DNA from: Mesorhizobium sp. GbtcB19
GTDB lineage: Bacteria > Pseudomonadota > Alphaproteobacteria > Rhizobiales > Rhizobiaceae
Direction: 5' to 3'
NCBI RefSeq assembly: GCF_019091085.1
Contig: NZ_JAGXJY010000006.1
Coordinates: 1-64,000 of the forward strand
DNA: 64,000 nt
This document shows, one piece after another, positions 34,517 to 42,070 of this stretch. Within the stretch, counting starts at the first letter, position 1. Each line of letters starts with the position of its first letter. The notes under the pieces were generated by a model. That model was not told the DNA's origin, searched no databases, and was given only the letters and a program-made list of their open reading frames with translations. The position numbers and the translations under genes are program-made.

Positions 34517-35113
34517 ATGGCAGCCAAGACGATCATCAGCCGGCCTATTTACGGAACTCTGTCTCCGCAGCCCGGCAAGCACCACCTCTTCATCGCCGAT
34601 GCCGAAGGCGCGGTGGCGATAACGGACATGGCCGGTAAGGCTCCGTCCGGCTTTTTCGGCAGCGCGGAAATCGTCTTCATTCCGGGACCCGAGGGCAAGC
34701 ACATCGCGGCCCTTGAGGCGCTGAAGCCGGCGCAGCTCCACGTCGCGCCGTCTTTCGCGAGCCTCCTGCCCCGGCTGAGGCAAACGCTGACCAACGCCCA
34801 TATGGGGTTGCGCCTCTATCTTGCCGGCACCGAAGGCCTGATCGGCCAGGCGATGCAGGCGGCGCTCGAGGCCGGCATCGACCACACCTCGATGCAGACC
34901 GAGCAGCGCGGCTCGTTGGCGCGGCGCATGCAATGCGTGCACTGCAAGGGCATCACCGAGAATGTGACGACCCAGCCGGCCACCTGCGCGCATTGCGGCC
35001 TGCTGCTTCTGGTGCGCGATCATTATTCGCGCCGGCTGGCCGCCTTCCAGGGCGTCTGCATCAATGCCGAGGATCGCTCGGAGATTCCTCCGATGGAGGA
35101 GGCCTTCCCATGA
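34517..35113 (+). CDS. dmmA: Dimethylamine monooxygenase subunit DmmA
   Basis: A 198-residue protein that matches the DmmA-like family by size, gene order and tail. The C-terminal region holds two CxxC pairs (MQCVHCKG and ATCAHCGLLL), likely a zinc site, and ends in YSRRLAAFQGVCINAED. The N-terminal two-thirds has short segments such as LFIADAEGAVAITDMAGK. It is part of the DmmABC enzyme that converts dimethylamine to methylamine and formaldehyde. Its stop overlaps the dmmB start as ATGA. Confidence 0.8.
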   Translation: MAAKTIISRPIYGTLSPQPGKHHLFIADAEGAVAITDMAGKAPSGFFGSAEIVFIPGPEGKHIAALEALKPAQLHVAPSFASLLPRLRQTLTNAHMGLRLYLAGTEGLIGQAMQAALEAGIDHTSMQTEQRGSLARRMQCVHCKGITENVTTQPATCAHCGLLLLVRDHYSRRLAAFQGVCINAEDRSEIPPMEEAFP

Positions 35114-36075
35114 GCACCGGCACCACTAAGCTCGATGTCGTCGTCAGCGACGTCGTCCCCGTCAACGATCTCGTCACTCGCTTCCACTTCCGCCGCCGCG
35201 ATGGCGAGCTTCTGCCGACCTTTTCCGGCGGCGCCCATGTCGTGGTCGAGATGCGCGACGGCGACCGCACCAGGCTCAATCCCTATTCGCTGATGGGCTC
35301 GCCGCTCGACACGCGGGAATACACGATTTCGATCAGGCGCGACGATGTCGGCCGCGGCGGCTCGCTGTTCATGCACCGACAGGTCAAGCCCGGCCTCGAA
35401 ATGGTGATCAGCTATCCGGTCAACCTGTTCTCGCTCGATCTGCGAGCCAAAAAACACCTGATGCTGGCCGGCGGCATCGGCATCACGCCCTTCATGGCGC
35501 AGACGTCGCAACTGGCGGGCGCCGGCGGCAATTTCGAACTGCACTACACCTGCCGCACGGCGTCGCTCGGCACCTATGCCGATGTGCTCCGGGAGCGCTA
35601 CGGCAGCCGCGTCCGGCTCTATCACGATGACCGCGAGGAGCGCATCGATCTCGACCGGTTGCTGTCCTCGCAGCCGCTCGGGACGCATCTCTATGTCTGC
35701 GGCCCGGCCGGCATGATCAATTGGGTGCGCGACCGCGCCGCTTCACTCGGCTGGCCCTCGGAAACCGTGCATTTCGAGCATTTCGCGGCGCCCCAGCCCG
35801 GCGCGCCCTTCGATGTGACCTTGGCCGTCAGCGGCAAGACGATCCGCGTCGGCGAGCAACAGAGCCTGCTCGAGGCGATCGAAGCGGCCGGCGTCGACCC
35901 GCCCTATCTGTGCCGCGGCGGGGTCTGCGGCCAGTGCGAGACCAATGTGATCTCCTCCGACGGCAAGTTCATCCACAACGATCACTGGCTGAGCGAGGAA
36001 GACCACCGTTCCGGCTGCAAGATCATGCCTTGCGTCTCGCGCTTCGAGGGCAAGTCGCTGGTCCTGGAAAGATAG
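35110..36075 (+). CDS. dmmB: Dimethylamine monooxygenase reductase subunit DmmB
   Basis: A 321-residue phthalate-dioxygenase-reductase/VanB-type protein with three domains in order: flavin-binding barrel (NPYSLMGSP), NAD-binding domain (LAGGIGITPFMAQ, CGPAGMINWVRD) and a plant-type [2Fe-2S] ferredoxin domain with CRGGVCGQC and a later Cys in KIMPCVSR. It supplies electrons from NAD(P)H to the haem subunit. The start overlaps dmmA. The frame is open far upstream inside dmmA but only the ATG at 35110 yields the family N-terminus. Confidence 0.86.
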   Translation: MSTGTTKLDVVVSDVVPVNDLVTRFHFRRRDGELLPTFSGGAHVVVEMRDGDRTRLNPYSLMGSPLDTREYTISIRRDDVGRGGSLFMHRQVKPGLEMVISYPVNLFSLDLRAKKHLMLAGGIGITPFMAQTSQLAGAGGNFELHYTCRTASLGTYADVLRERYGSRVRLYHDDREERIDLDRLLSSQPLGTHLYVCGPAGMINWVRDRAASLGWPSETVHFEHFAAPQPGAPFDVTLAVSGKTIRVGEQQSLLEAIEAAGVDPPYLCRGGVCGQCETNVISSDGKFIHNDHWLSEEDHRSGCKIMPCVSRFEGKSLVLER

Positions 36076-36084
36076 GAGGCGTCA

Positions 36085-37125
36085 ATGGGCATCACCTTTC
36101 GCAAGGAAACTTTCCGCGACGACTTCACCTTCAAGAACAGTCCGGAGCACATCAGGCGTTTTCCCTTCCCGTTCAACGAAGACGCCTACATGTATGCGGT
36201 CAACATCGAGCCGCATGTCGTCGGTCCGAAGGGCTCGGTGCTGGAAAACCTGATCGACGTCGACGAGCACTATTTCGCCGAGATGCAGGACCGCGCTTTG
36301 GTGCTGGCCGAGGACCCGCTGCGCTGCCAGTCGCTGCCGCATATGACGCTCGCCGGCTGGGACCTGCTCGAGCTTCTGATGGAACAGCAGGCGCTGGGTT
36401 ACCCAGAGCATTTCACGCTGGAGCGTGACGGCGACCGCTGGCGCTGGATCAACCGTCCCCTCGGCATCGACGACACCTTCACATTCGGCGACACCTCGAC
36501 GCTGCCCTATGGGCCGATGGAGTACATCACCCGCCAGAGCCAGGGCGATTTCTGCATCCTCGACCAGCGCGACGGCAATCTGTGGATGGATGCCGGTATG
36601 GTCACCACCCAGGCCGACTGGTCGCTCGATTTCGACATCGGCATGAATTTCTTCGAGTGGCACGCGCCGGTGCCGCTGGCGCATGAGAAGGGGATATTCA
36701 CACGCGCGCTGAAATTCCTGACCAACATCCAGCAAGGCAAGCCGGCAAGGCGCCTCAACTGGACGATGACCATCAATCCGCGCCTCGACACCAGCCCCGA
36801 GAATTATCACAAATGGGGTCCGGACCGCGCCACCGTCACGCCGGAAAATGTCGGCGACAAGGTGCATCTGCGCGTCGAACTGCAGAGCTTCTGGCGGCTG
36901 CCGCGCTCCAACGGCATCGTCTTCCCGATCCGCTGCTATCTGATCAAGATGGACGAGCTGGTCACCCAGCCGAAATGGGCGCGCCGCCTGCACCGCGTCA
37001 TCCGCGACCTGCCGGAAGAGCTCGCCACCTACAAGGGCCTGACGCGGTATCGTCCGACGCTGGTGGAGTGGCTGTCGAAGCTCGATGACGGCAGCCCGAC
37101 CAGCCCGGGATTTGGGCCGGACTGA
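36085..37125 (+). CDS. dmmC: Dimethylamine monooxygenase haem subunit DmmC (DUF3445)
   Basis: A 346-residue protein of the DUF3445/haem-dependent oxidative N-demethylase family, the catalytic subunit that hydroxylates a methyl group of dimethylamine. Family stretches visible are RRFPFPFNEDAYMYAVNIEP, the central TRQSQGDFCILDQRDG and the C-terminal RCYLIKMDELVTQPKWARR. GGAGG precedes the ATG nine bases after dmmB. It ends the operon just before a long palindromic repeat. Confidence 0.86.
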   Translation: MGITFRKETFRDDFTFKNSPEHIRRFPFPFNEDAYMYAVNIEPHVVGPKGSVLENLIDVDEHYFAEMQDRALVLAEDPLRCQSLPHMTLAGWDLLELLMEQQALGYPEHFTLERDGDRWRWINRPLGIDDTFTFGDTSTLPYGPMEYITRQSQGDFCILDQRDGNLWMDAGMVTTQADWSLDFDIGMNFFEWHAPVPLAHEKGIFTRALKFLTNIQQGKPARRLNWTMTINPRLDTSPENYHKWGPDRATVTPENVGDKVHLRVELQSFWRLPRSNGIVFPIRCYLIKMDELVTQPKWARRLHRVIRDLPEELATYKGLTRYRPTLVEWLSKLDDGSPTSPGFGPD

Positions 37126-37135
37126 TCACTGACGT

Positions 37136-37262
37136 TCCTCGCCCCCGCGAAGCGGGGGAGAGGTGTCCGCGAAGCGGACGGAGAGGGGGCCTTCGTAGAG
37201 CGCTCCCCTCTCCGTCTCGGCTTCGCCGAGCCACCTCTCCCCACTATCGTGGGGCGAGGAAA
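37136..37262. repeat. Long palindromic repeat between dmmC and the XRE regulator
   Basis: The left arm starts TTCCTCGCCCCCGCGAAGCG, the right arm closes with TGGGGCGAGGAA, and inner arms GTCCGCGAAGCGGAC (37164-37178) and CTCGGCTTCGCCGAG (37216-37230) form hairpins of their own. It lies between two convergent genes and could act as a shared transcription barrier. Confidence 0.75.
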
Positions 37263-37271
37263 CTACGTGCC

Positions 37272-37988
37272 TCACCCGGCGCTGTTCTGCGGATAGCAGA
37301 TGATCGACAGATACCGCATCGGCAGCTGCGTCAGCTCTTCCGGTCCATGCGGTGCGTCGGCGTCGAAGAACAGGCTGTCGCCCGGCTTCATCGGATAGAG
37401 GTTGTTGCCGTGCCGGTAAACGACCTCGCCTTCGAGCATGTAGAGGAACTCCATGCCCGCATGCTGGAAGGTCGGGAACACGTCCGAATTCTCGGTCAGC
37501 GTGATGAGATAGGGCTCGACGACGACGCCGCTGGTGTTGGCGCCGATATGTCCCAGCAGATTGTACTGATGGCCGGCGCGCGTGCCGCGCCGCTCGACAT
37601 CGACGCCTTCGCCCGCCTTGACGAAGACGGCGCTGTGCTCTTCCTCGAAGCGGCGGAAGAAGGCGGTGACCGGAACGCCCAGCGCCCGTGACAGCGCCTG
37701 CAGCGTCGTCAGCGACGGCGAGGTGATGCCGTTTTCGATCTTCGACAGCATGCCGAGCGAGATGTCGGTGGCGGCGGCGAGATCGGCGACGGTGATGCCG
37801 AGCTTCTTGCGGAACGCCCGCACCTCATGGCCGATCGCCACTTCCAGCACCTTCTCGCGCGTGTCGCGGATGGCGTGCGGATCCTGCGTCAGCGGCGTGC
37901 GGATCGTTCGCCCGTTCGGGCCAATGCCCTTAGGCGATGGCTTGGTCTTGGCCGCCACAGGCCGCTGGCCGGGCTTGGGTTTCGTCAT
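37272..37988 (-). CDS. XRE-cupin transcriptional regulator, likely controller of the methylated-amine locus
   Basis: A 238-residue regulator with a Cro/CI helix-turn-helix (ITVADLAAATDISLGMLSKI, then ENGITSPSLTTLQALSRALG) near residues 64-104 and a C-terminal cupin barrel (EFLYMLEGEVVYRHGNNLYP) that may bind a small ligand. The N-terminal 50 residues are basic and Pro-rich. GGGAGG precedes the ATG. It is divergent from tmm and faces dmmC. The inverted repeat TTCACTCTAAGTGAA is 30 bases before its start, so autoregulation is plausible. Its place inside the locus makes it the natural candidate to read the shared motif; this is inference. Confidence 0.85.
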   Translation of the reverse strand: MTKPKPGQRPVAAKTKPSPKGIGPNGRTIRTPLTQDPHAIRDTREKVLEVAIGHEVRAFRKKLGITVADLAAATDISLGMLSKIENGITSPSLTTLQALSRALGVPVTAFFRRFEEEHSAVFVKAGEGVDVERRGTRAGHQYNLLGHIGANTSGVVVEPYLITLTENSDVFPTFQHAGMEFLYMLEGEVVYRHGNNLYPMKPGDSLFFDADAPHGPEELTQLPMRYLSIICYPQNSAG

Positions 37989-38018
37989 GTCGCCTCCCGT
38001 TAGAATCTGCCGATTTAT

Positions 38019-38033
38019 TTCACTCTAAGTGAA
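38019..38033. promoter_or_regulatory. Inverted repeat upstream of the XRE-cupin gene
   Basis: TTCACTCTAAGTGAA has perfect six-base arms around three bases. Its half-site AGTGAA is also the first half of the tmm and permease-operon motifs. Possible autoregulatory site. Confidence 0.45.
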
Positions 38034-38207
38034 CATATTCGTTGTCGATATAGGAGCACAACGGGGGCGCCAAGCCCTTGTGGTGGATTGGGTCCGCTTT
38101 CTCCAGCGCTCGTCCCTTCGACCGCTTTTCGTAGAAAGTTACCTCGGCGCAACGCTGTTTCGGCTCAACGCCAGTTGACAGCAGCGAAGGGCCAATTACT
38201 GTCACTG

Positions 38208-38227
38208 ACAGTGAAATTTGTTTCGCT
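38208..38227. promoter_or_regulatory. Locus motif upstream of tmm
   Basis: ACAGTGAAATTTGTTTCGCT lies 27 bases before the tmm start. It overlaps the perfect dyad TCACTGACAGTGA (38202-38214). Best-supported of the four strong motif copies because dyad and motif coincide. Confidence 0.55.
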
Positions 38228-38254
38228 GGGGAAATCAAAAAAAGGAGGTCCGCC

Positions 38255-39613
38255 TTGAAAACTCGTGTTGCCGTCATCGGAGCCGGACCGTCGGGTCTGG
38301 CGCAGCTAAGGGCCTTCAAGTCGGCCGCTGACAAGGGCGCCGAGATCCCGGAGATCGTCTGCTTCGAAAAGCAGAGCGACTGGGGCGGCCTGTGGAACTA
38401 CACCTGGCGCACCGGCCTGGACGAGCACGGCGACCCGGTGCATGGCTCGATGTATCGGTATCTATGGTCGAACGGCCCGAAGGAATGCCTCGAATTCGCC
38501 GACTACACATTCGAGGAGCATTTCGGCCGGCCGATCGCCTCCTACCCGCCGCGCGCCGTGCTGTGGGATTACATCAAGGGCCGCGTCGAGAAATCCGGCC
38601 TGCGCGACTGGGTGCGCTTCAACAGCCCGGTACGCATGGTGACCTATTCCGACGAGACCAAGAAATTCACCGTCACCGCGCATGACCGCACCAAGGACGT
38701 GACCTATTCGGAAGAGTTCGACAATGTCGTCGTCGCGTCCGGGCATTTCTCGGTGCCCAACGTGCCCTTCTTCGAGGGGTTTCCGACCTTCAACGGCCGG
38801 ATCCTGCACAGCCATGACTTCCGCGACGCGATGGAGTTCAAGGGCAAGGACATTTTGATCATCGGCCGCTCCTACTCGGCCGAGGACATCGGCTCGCAAT
38901 GCTACAAATACGGCGCGAAATCGATCACCTCCAGCTACCGTTCCAAGCCGATGGGCTTCAAATGGCCCGAGAACTGGAAGGAAGTGCCGCTGCTGCAGAA
39001 GGTCGTCGGCAAGACGGCGCATTTCAAGGACGGCACCACCAAGGATGTCGACGCCATCATCCTGTGCACCGGCTATCTGCACTCCTTCCCGTTCCTCACC
39101 GACGACCTCAAGCTGAAGACAGCCAACCGCATGTGGCCGCTCGATCTTTATGAAGGTGTCGTCTGGGAGAAGAATCCGAAACTCTTCTACATCGGCATGC
39201 AGGACCAGTTCTACACCTTCAACATGTTCGACGCGCAGGCCTGGTACGCCCGCGACGTCATCATGGGCCGCATCAAGCTGCCGTCGGCCGAGGCGATGGC
39301 CGAGCACGGCGCCAAGTGGCGGGCGCGCGAAGAGACGCTGGAAGACGCCGAGCAGATGATCTGGTTCCAGGGCGACTACACCAAGGAACTGATGGACCAG
39401 ACCGATTATCCGGGCTTCGACGTCGAGGCGGTCAACCACACCTTCATGGAGTGGGAGCACCACAAGATGGAAAACATCATGACCTTCCGCGACAACGCCT
39501 ACCGCTCGCTGATGACCGGCACCATGGCGCCGGTCCATCACACGCCCTGGCTGCAGGCGCTGGACGATTCGATGGAGAGCTATCTCGAAGTGAAGGGTGT
39601 CGCGGCCGAGTAG
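38255..39613 (+). CDS. tmm: Trimethylamine monooxygenase
   Basis: A 452-residue bacterial flavin-containing monooxygenase that oxidises trimethylamine to its N-oxide with NADPH and O2. The FAD motif [10 protein letters not shown] is at residues 9-18, the family motif [11 protein letters not shown] lies near residue 175, and the NADPH loop [19 protein letters not shown] near 202. Length and local sequence match characterised Tmm proteins closely. Translation starts at a TTG, but with AAGGAGGT, a full match to the anti-ribosomal-binding sequence, six bases upstream. It is monocistronic, divergent from the XRE-cupin gene and ends at a hairpin terminator. Confidence 0.9.
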   Translation: MKTRVAVIGAGPSGLAQLRAFKSAADKGAEIPEIVCFEKQSDWGGLWNYTWRTGLDEHGDPVHGSMYRYLWSNGPKECLEFADYTFEEHFGRPIASYPPRAVLWDYIKGRVEKSGLRDWVRFNSPVRMVTYSDETKKFTVTAHDRTKDVTYSEEFDNVVVASGHFSVPNVPFFEGFPTFNGRILHSHDFRDAMEFKGKDILIIGRSYSAEDIGSQCYKYGAKSITSSYRSKPMGFKWPENWKEVPLLQKVVGKTAHFKDGTTKDVDAIILCTGYLHSFPFLTDDLKLKTANRMWPLDLYEGVVWEKNPKLFYIGMQDQFYTFNMFDAQAWYARDVIMGRIKLPSAEAMAEHGAKWRAREETLEDAEQMIWFQGDYTKELMDQTDYPGFDVEAVNHTFMEWEHHKMENIMTFRDNAYRSLMTGTMAPVHHTPWLQALDDSMESYLEVKGVAAE

Positions 39614-39648
39614 GACGGCGCGCCGCCCACATTCGCTCAATCGGCAAG

Positions 39649-39674
39649 GTGGGGTGTCTCGCGGGACACCCCAC
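39649..39674. terminator. Terminator hairpin between tmm and the dehydrogenase
   Basis: GTGGGGTGTC (39649-39658) pairs perfectly with GACACCCCAC (39665-39674). The following TTATCT is only weakly T-rich. It lies between convergent genes and can serve both. Confidence 0.6.
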
Positions 39675-39678
39675 TTAT

Positions 39679-40443
39679 CTACCAGCAGACGTAGCCGCCA
39701 TCGACGATCAGGTCGAGGCCGGTCACGAAGCTGGACGCGCGGCTGGCCAGGAACACGGTCGGCCCGACCATTTCCTCCGGCGCCGCCATACGCCCCATCG
39801 GCGTGTCGCGCTTGAAGATCTTTATCTCCTCCGCCACTTCGGGCCGCTTGTTCATCGGCGTCAGCGTGTAGCCCGGGCTGACGACGTTGACGCGCAGGCC
39901 GCGATCGGCCCACTCCATGGCGAGACTCTTCGACATGTGGATGACGGCGGCTTTGGAGGAGTTGTAATGCGCCTGCGTCAGCCCCCGGTTGACGATCGTG
40001 CCCGACATCGAGGCGATGTTGATGATGGAGCCTCTTTGCCGCGTCAGCATCTTGCGCGCTTCCGCCTGGCAGGACAGGAACACCCCGGCGACATTGACGT
40101 CGTGAACCTTGCGCCAGGTCTCCAGCGACAACGTCTCGGCAGGGTCGGAGCCGGCGATGCCGGCATTGTTGACGGCGACGGTCAGCGCGCCGAGTTCAGC
40201 CTCGACGCGGTCGATCGCCGTCGCGAGGTCGCGCTCGGAGGTCACCGTGCCGGTCAGCGCCAACGCCTTGCGGCCAAGGGCCGTGATCCTGTGAGCGGTC
40301 TCTTCCAGTCCGCCGTTGGACGCATGGCCGAAACAGGCGACGTCGGCGCCTGCTTCGGCCAGCCCGATCGCGATGGCCTGGCCGATGCCGCTGCCGGCCC
40401 CGGTGACCAGCGCGACGTCACCATTCAGCTTGAAAAGATCCAT
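39679..40443 (-). CDS. Short-chain dehydrogenase/reductase
   Basis: A 254-residue classical SDR. The NAD(P)-binding motif VTGAGSGIGQAIA is near residue 14, the NNAGIAG motif near 90, the catalytic Ser in IASMSG and Tyr-Lys in YNSSKAA. Length is standard. The nearest known groups are gluconate/2-dehydro-3-deoxygluconate and sugar-alcohol dehydrogenases, but the substrate cannot be named. It converges on tmm; no functional link to amine metabolism is evident. Confidence 0.85.
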   Translation of the reverse strand: MDLFKLNGDVALVTGAGSGIGQAIAIGLAEAGADVACFGHASNGGLEETAHRITALGRKALALTGTVTSERDLATAIDRVEAELGALTVAVNNAGIAGSDPAETLSLETWRKVHDVNVAGVFLSCQAEARKMLTRQRGSIINIASMSGTIVNRGLTQAHYNSSKAAVIHMSKSLAMEWADRGLRVNVVSPGYTLTPMNKRPEVAEEIKIFKRDTPMGRMAAPEEMVGPTVFLASRASSFVTGLDLIVDGGYVCW

Positions 40444-40500
40444 TGTCAGCCCTCCCTGTGCGGCGAGGGTATTCGCTATGTCGTCCTTCGATCAACCTCC

Positions 40501-41082
40501 TCAGAAATCGCAGGCCTTGGGACGCATTTCAGAGGACCAATCCTTCAGCGGCACGGGCCTGAATTTGCCCCTGATCGGCTTGCCGTCTTCCAGGTCCCTG
40601 GAGGCGGTTCCCTTGCCGATGAGATAGTTGATGTCGCAATCGCCGAGGGTCGTCTCGACGCCGCTCGACGTCTGCTGGTTCCAGTCCCAGTTGCGGCTAT
40701 AGCCGCCGACCAGGAATTTTCCCCGGCGATAGACGATCGTCAGCGTCTCTTCGGTCGATTTGTTGGCGCCGCAGCCGGAGCAGGACGTCACTGACAGCGA
40801 TCCCTTGCCCTTGCTTTCGAGGTCGATGACCTGGTCCTCGGTCAGCCCCTTCTTGACGAAATCAGCCTGGCGTGAAGCATCGGCCTTGTCCTCGCCCAGA
40901 TAGATATACAGATCTGCTGCCTCGCCGGGCTCCTGCATAATCACGGCCCGGTCGGTTTTTCCGTCCTGATCGATGTCGAGTTTCAATTCGAAGGTGGGAG
41001 CATTTTCGGCAAGCGCCGGCGTCGCCGTCGCTACCAGGACGACAAGCCATGGCCAGGCCAGGTGATGGAATGGTTTCCTCAT
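40501..41082 (-). CDS. Secreted protein of unknown function
   Basis: A 193-residue protein with a clear signal peptide (hydrophobic PWLVVLVATATPALA, cleavage after ALA). The mature part begins with LKLDIDQDGKTDRAVIM, a DxDxDG loop like those of calcium-binding or FG-GAP-type repeats. It also has CSGCG in the middle and a C-terminal Cys. No family was recognised. Probably periplasmic. It stands alone between the dehydrogenase and DUF427 genes. Confidence 0.72.
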   Translation of the reverse strand: MRKPFHHLAWPWLVVLVATATPALAENAPTFELKLDIDQDGKTDRAVIMQEPGEAADLYIYLGEDKADASRQADFVKKGLTEDQVIDLESKGKGSLSVTSCSGCGANKSTEETLTIVYRRGKFLVGGYSRNWDWNQQTSSGVETTLGDCDINYLIGKGTASRDLEDGKPIRGKFRPVPLKDWSSEMRPKACDF

Positions 41083-41173
41083 AGCCAGTCGTCCGCCGCG
41101 CGATGCGAAAATAGCATCGGCGCGCGCGGATGCAAAATGTGAAACTCGGGCTTCGCTCGGCCTAGCAGCTGGC

Positions 41174-42070
41174 TCAAAAATACCCGTCCGACGCCGCCGT
41201 CGCTTCCTTTGGGATTTCCACGCCGTCTACCAGGATCTTGTCGACCAGCTCGTGATGGAAGCACACCAAACCCTTGATGCGCTCGGCTTCGTGCACCGGC
41301 TCGGGATAATACCAGACGAGGTTCTCGTGCCGCTTCTTCGGCGTCGTCACATGGTAGTAATTGGACATGCCCTTATAGGGGCAGCGCGAGATGTAGCGGC
41401 TGGGCGAGAACATATCGAGCCTTGTGTCCGCGATCGGCAGGTAGTGGCGCACCGGGTGTCCGGTCTCGAACAGGAACACGCCGCGCCGTGAATCGGCGAC
41501 CTGCTCGCCGTCGAGGATCACCTGCACGCGCCGCGACGAAGGCAGGCAGTCGACGCGGCGGAACGGATCGCGGGCATGGACGAAGATCTCCTCGTCCTCT
41601 TCAAACCAGTGGGTCATCTTCGGCCAATAGAAGGAGATGTAGTGGGCGATCGGCGGGCAACCCTTGACGGGATCGAGATAGCGCCAGGCGCCGTCCTCGA
41701 CCAGCGTGATGCCGGTGTTGAGCGAGTAATGCGTTGCGACGCCCTTGAACGGGTCTTCCGTCGTCGTCCGGCTCGGCAGCAGGAACTCCTCCCGCACGTC
41801 GCTCATCGGGAAGTAATAGACCGGCAGGTGATCGCTCTCCTGGAACACCAGCGCCCTGGTGGTGTCGGCGACGATCATCGGCCCGACCTGCACCCTGATC
41901 CGCTTGGGCGAGGGCATGGTGAAGGCGACATAGCCCGGCTCGAATTCGTACTGCACGATGCTGTCGAGCACCGGGAAATGCGGCCCGCGGCCGCGCAGAT
42001 GGGGCTTGCGAATGGTACTTGTCCTCTTCTCGTCGTTTGCCGCCGGATTCTTGCGTGCGGTCATGGTCAT
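41174..42070 (-). CDS. Protein with two DUF427 domains
   Basis: A 298-residue protein made of two copies of the DUF427 fold. The repeat is visible as IRVQVGPMIVADTTRALVFQ, with LPVYYFPMSDVR, in the first half and VQVILDGEQVADSRRGVFLF, with VRHYLPIADTRLDMF, in the second; each is followed by a P-[FY]-KG motif and a W-Y or W-R-Y box. DUF427 proteins are soluble and of unknown biochemical role. The start overlaps the stop of the binding-protein gene as ATGA, so the two are coupled. Confidence 0.8.
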   Translation of the reverse strand: MTMTARKNPAANDEKRTSTIRKPHLRGRGPHFPVLDSIVQYEFEPGYVAFTMPSPKRIRVQVGPMIVADTTRALVFQESDHLPVYYFPMSDVREEFLLPSRTTTEDPFKGVATHYSLNTGITLVEDGAWRYLDPVKGCPPIAHYISFYWPKMTHWFEEDEEIFVHARDPFRRVDCLPSSRRVQVILDGEQVADSRRGVFLFETGHPVRHYLPIADTRLDMFSPSRYISRCPYKGMSNYYHVTTPKKRHENLVWYYPEPVHEAERIKGLVCFHHELVDKILVDGVEIPKEATAASDGYF

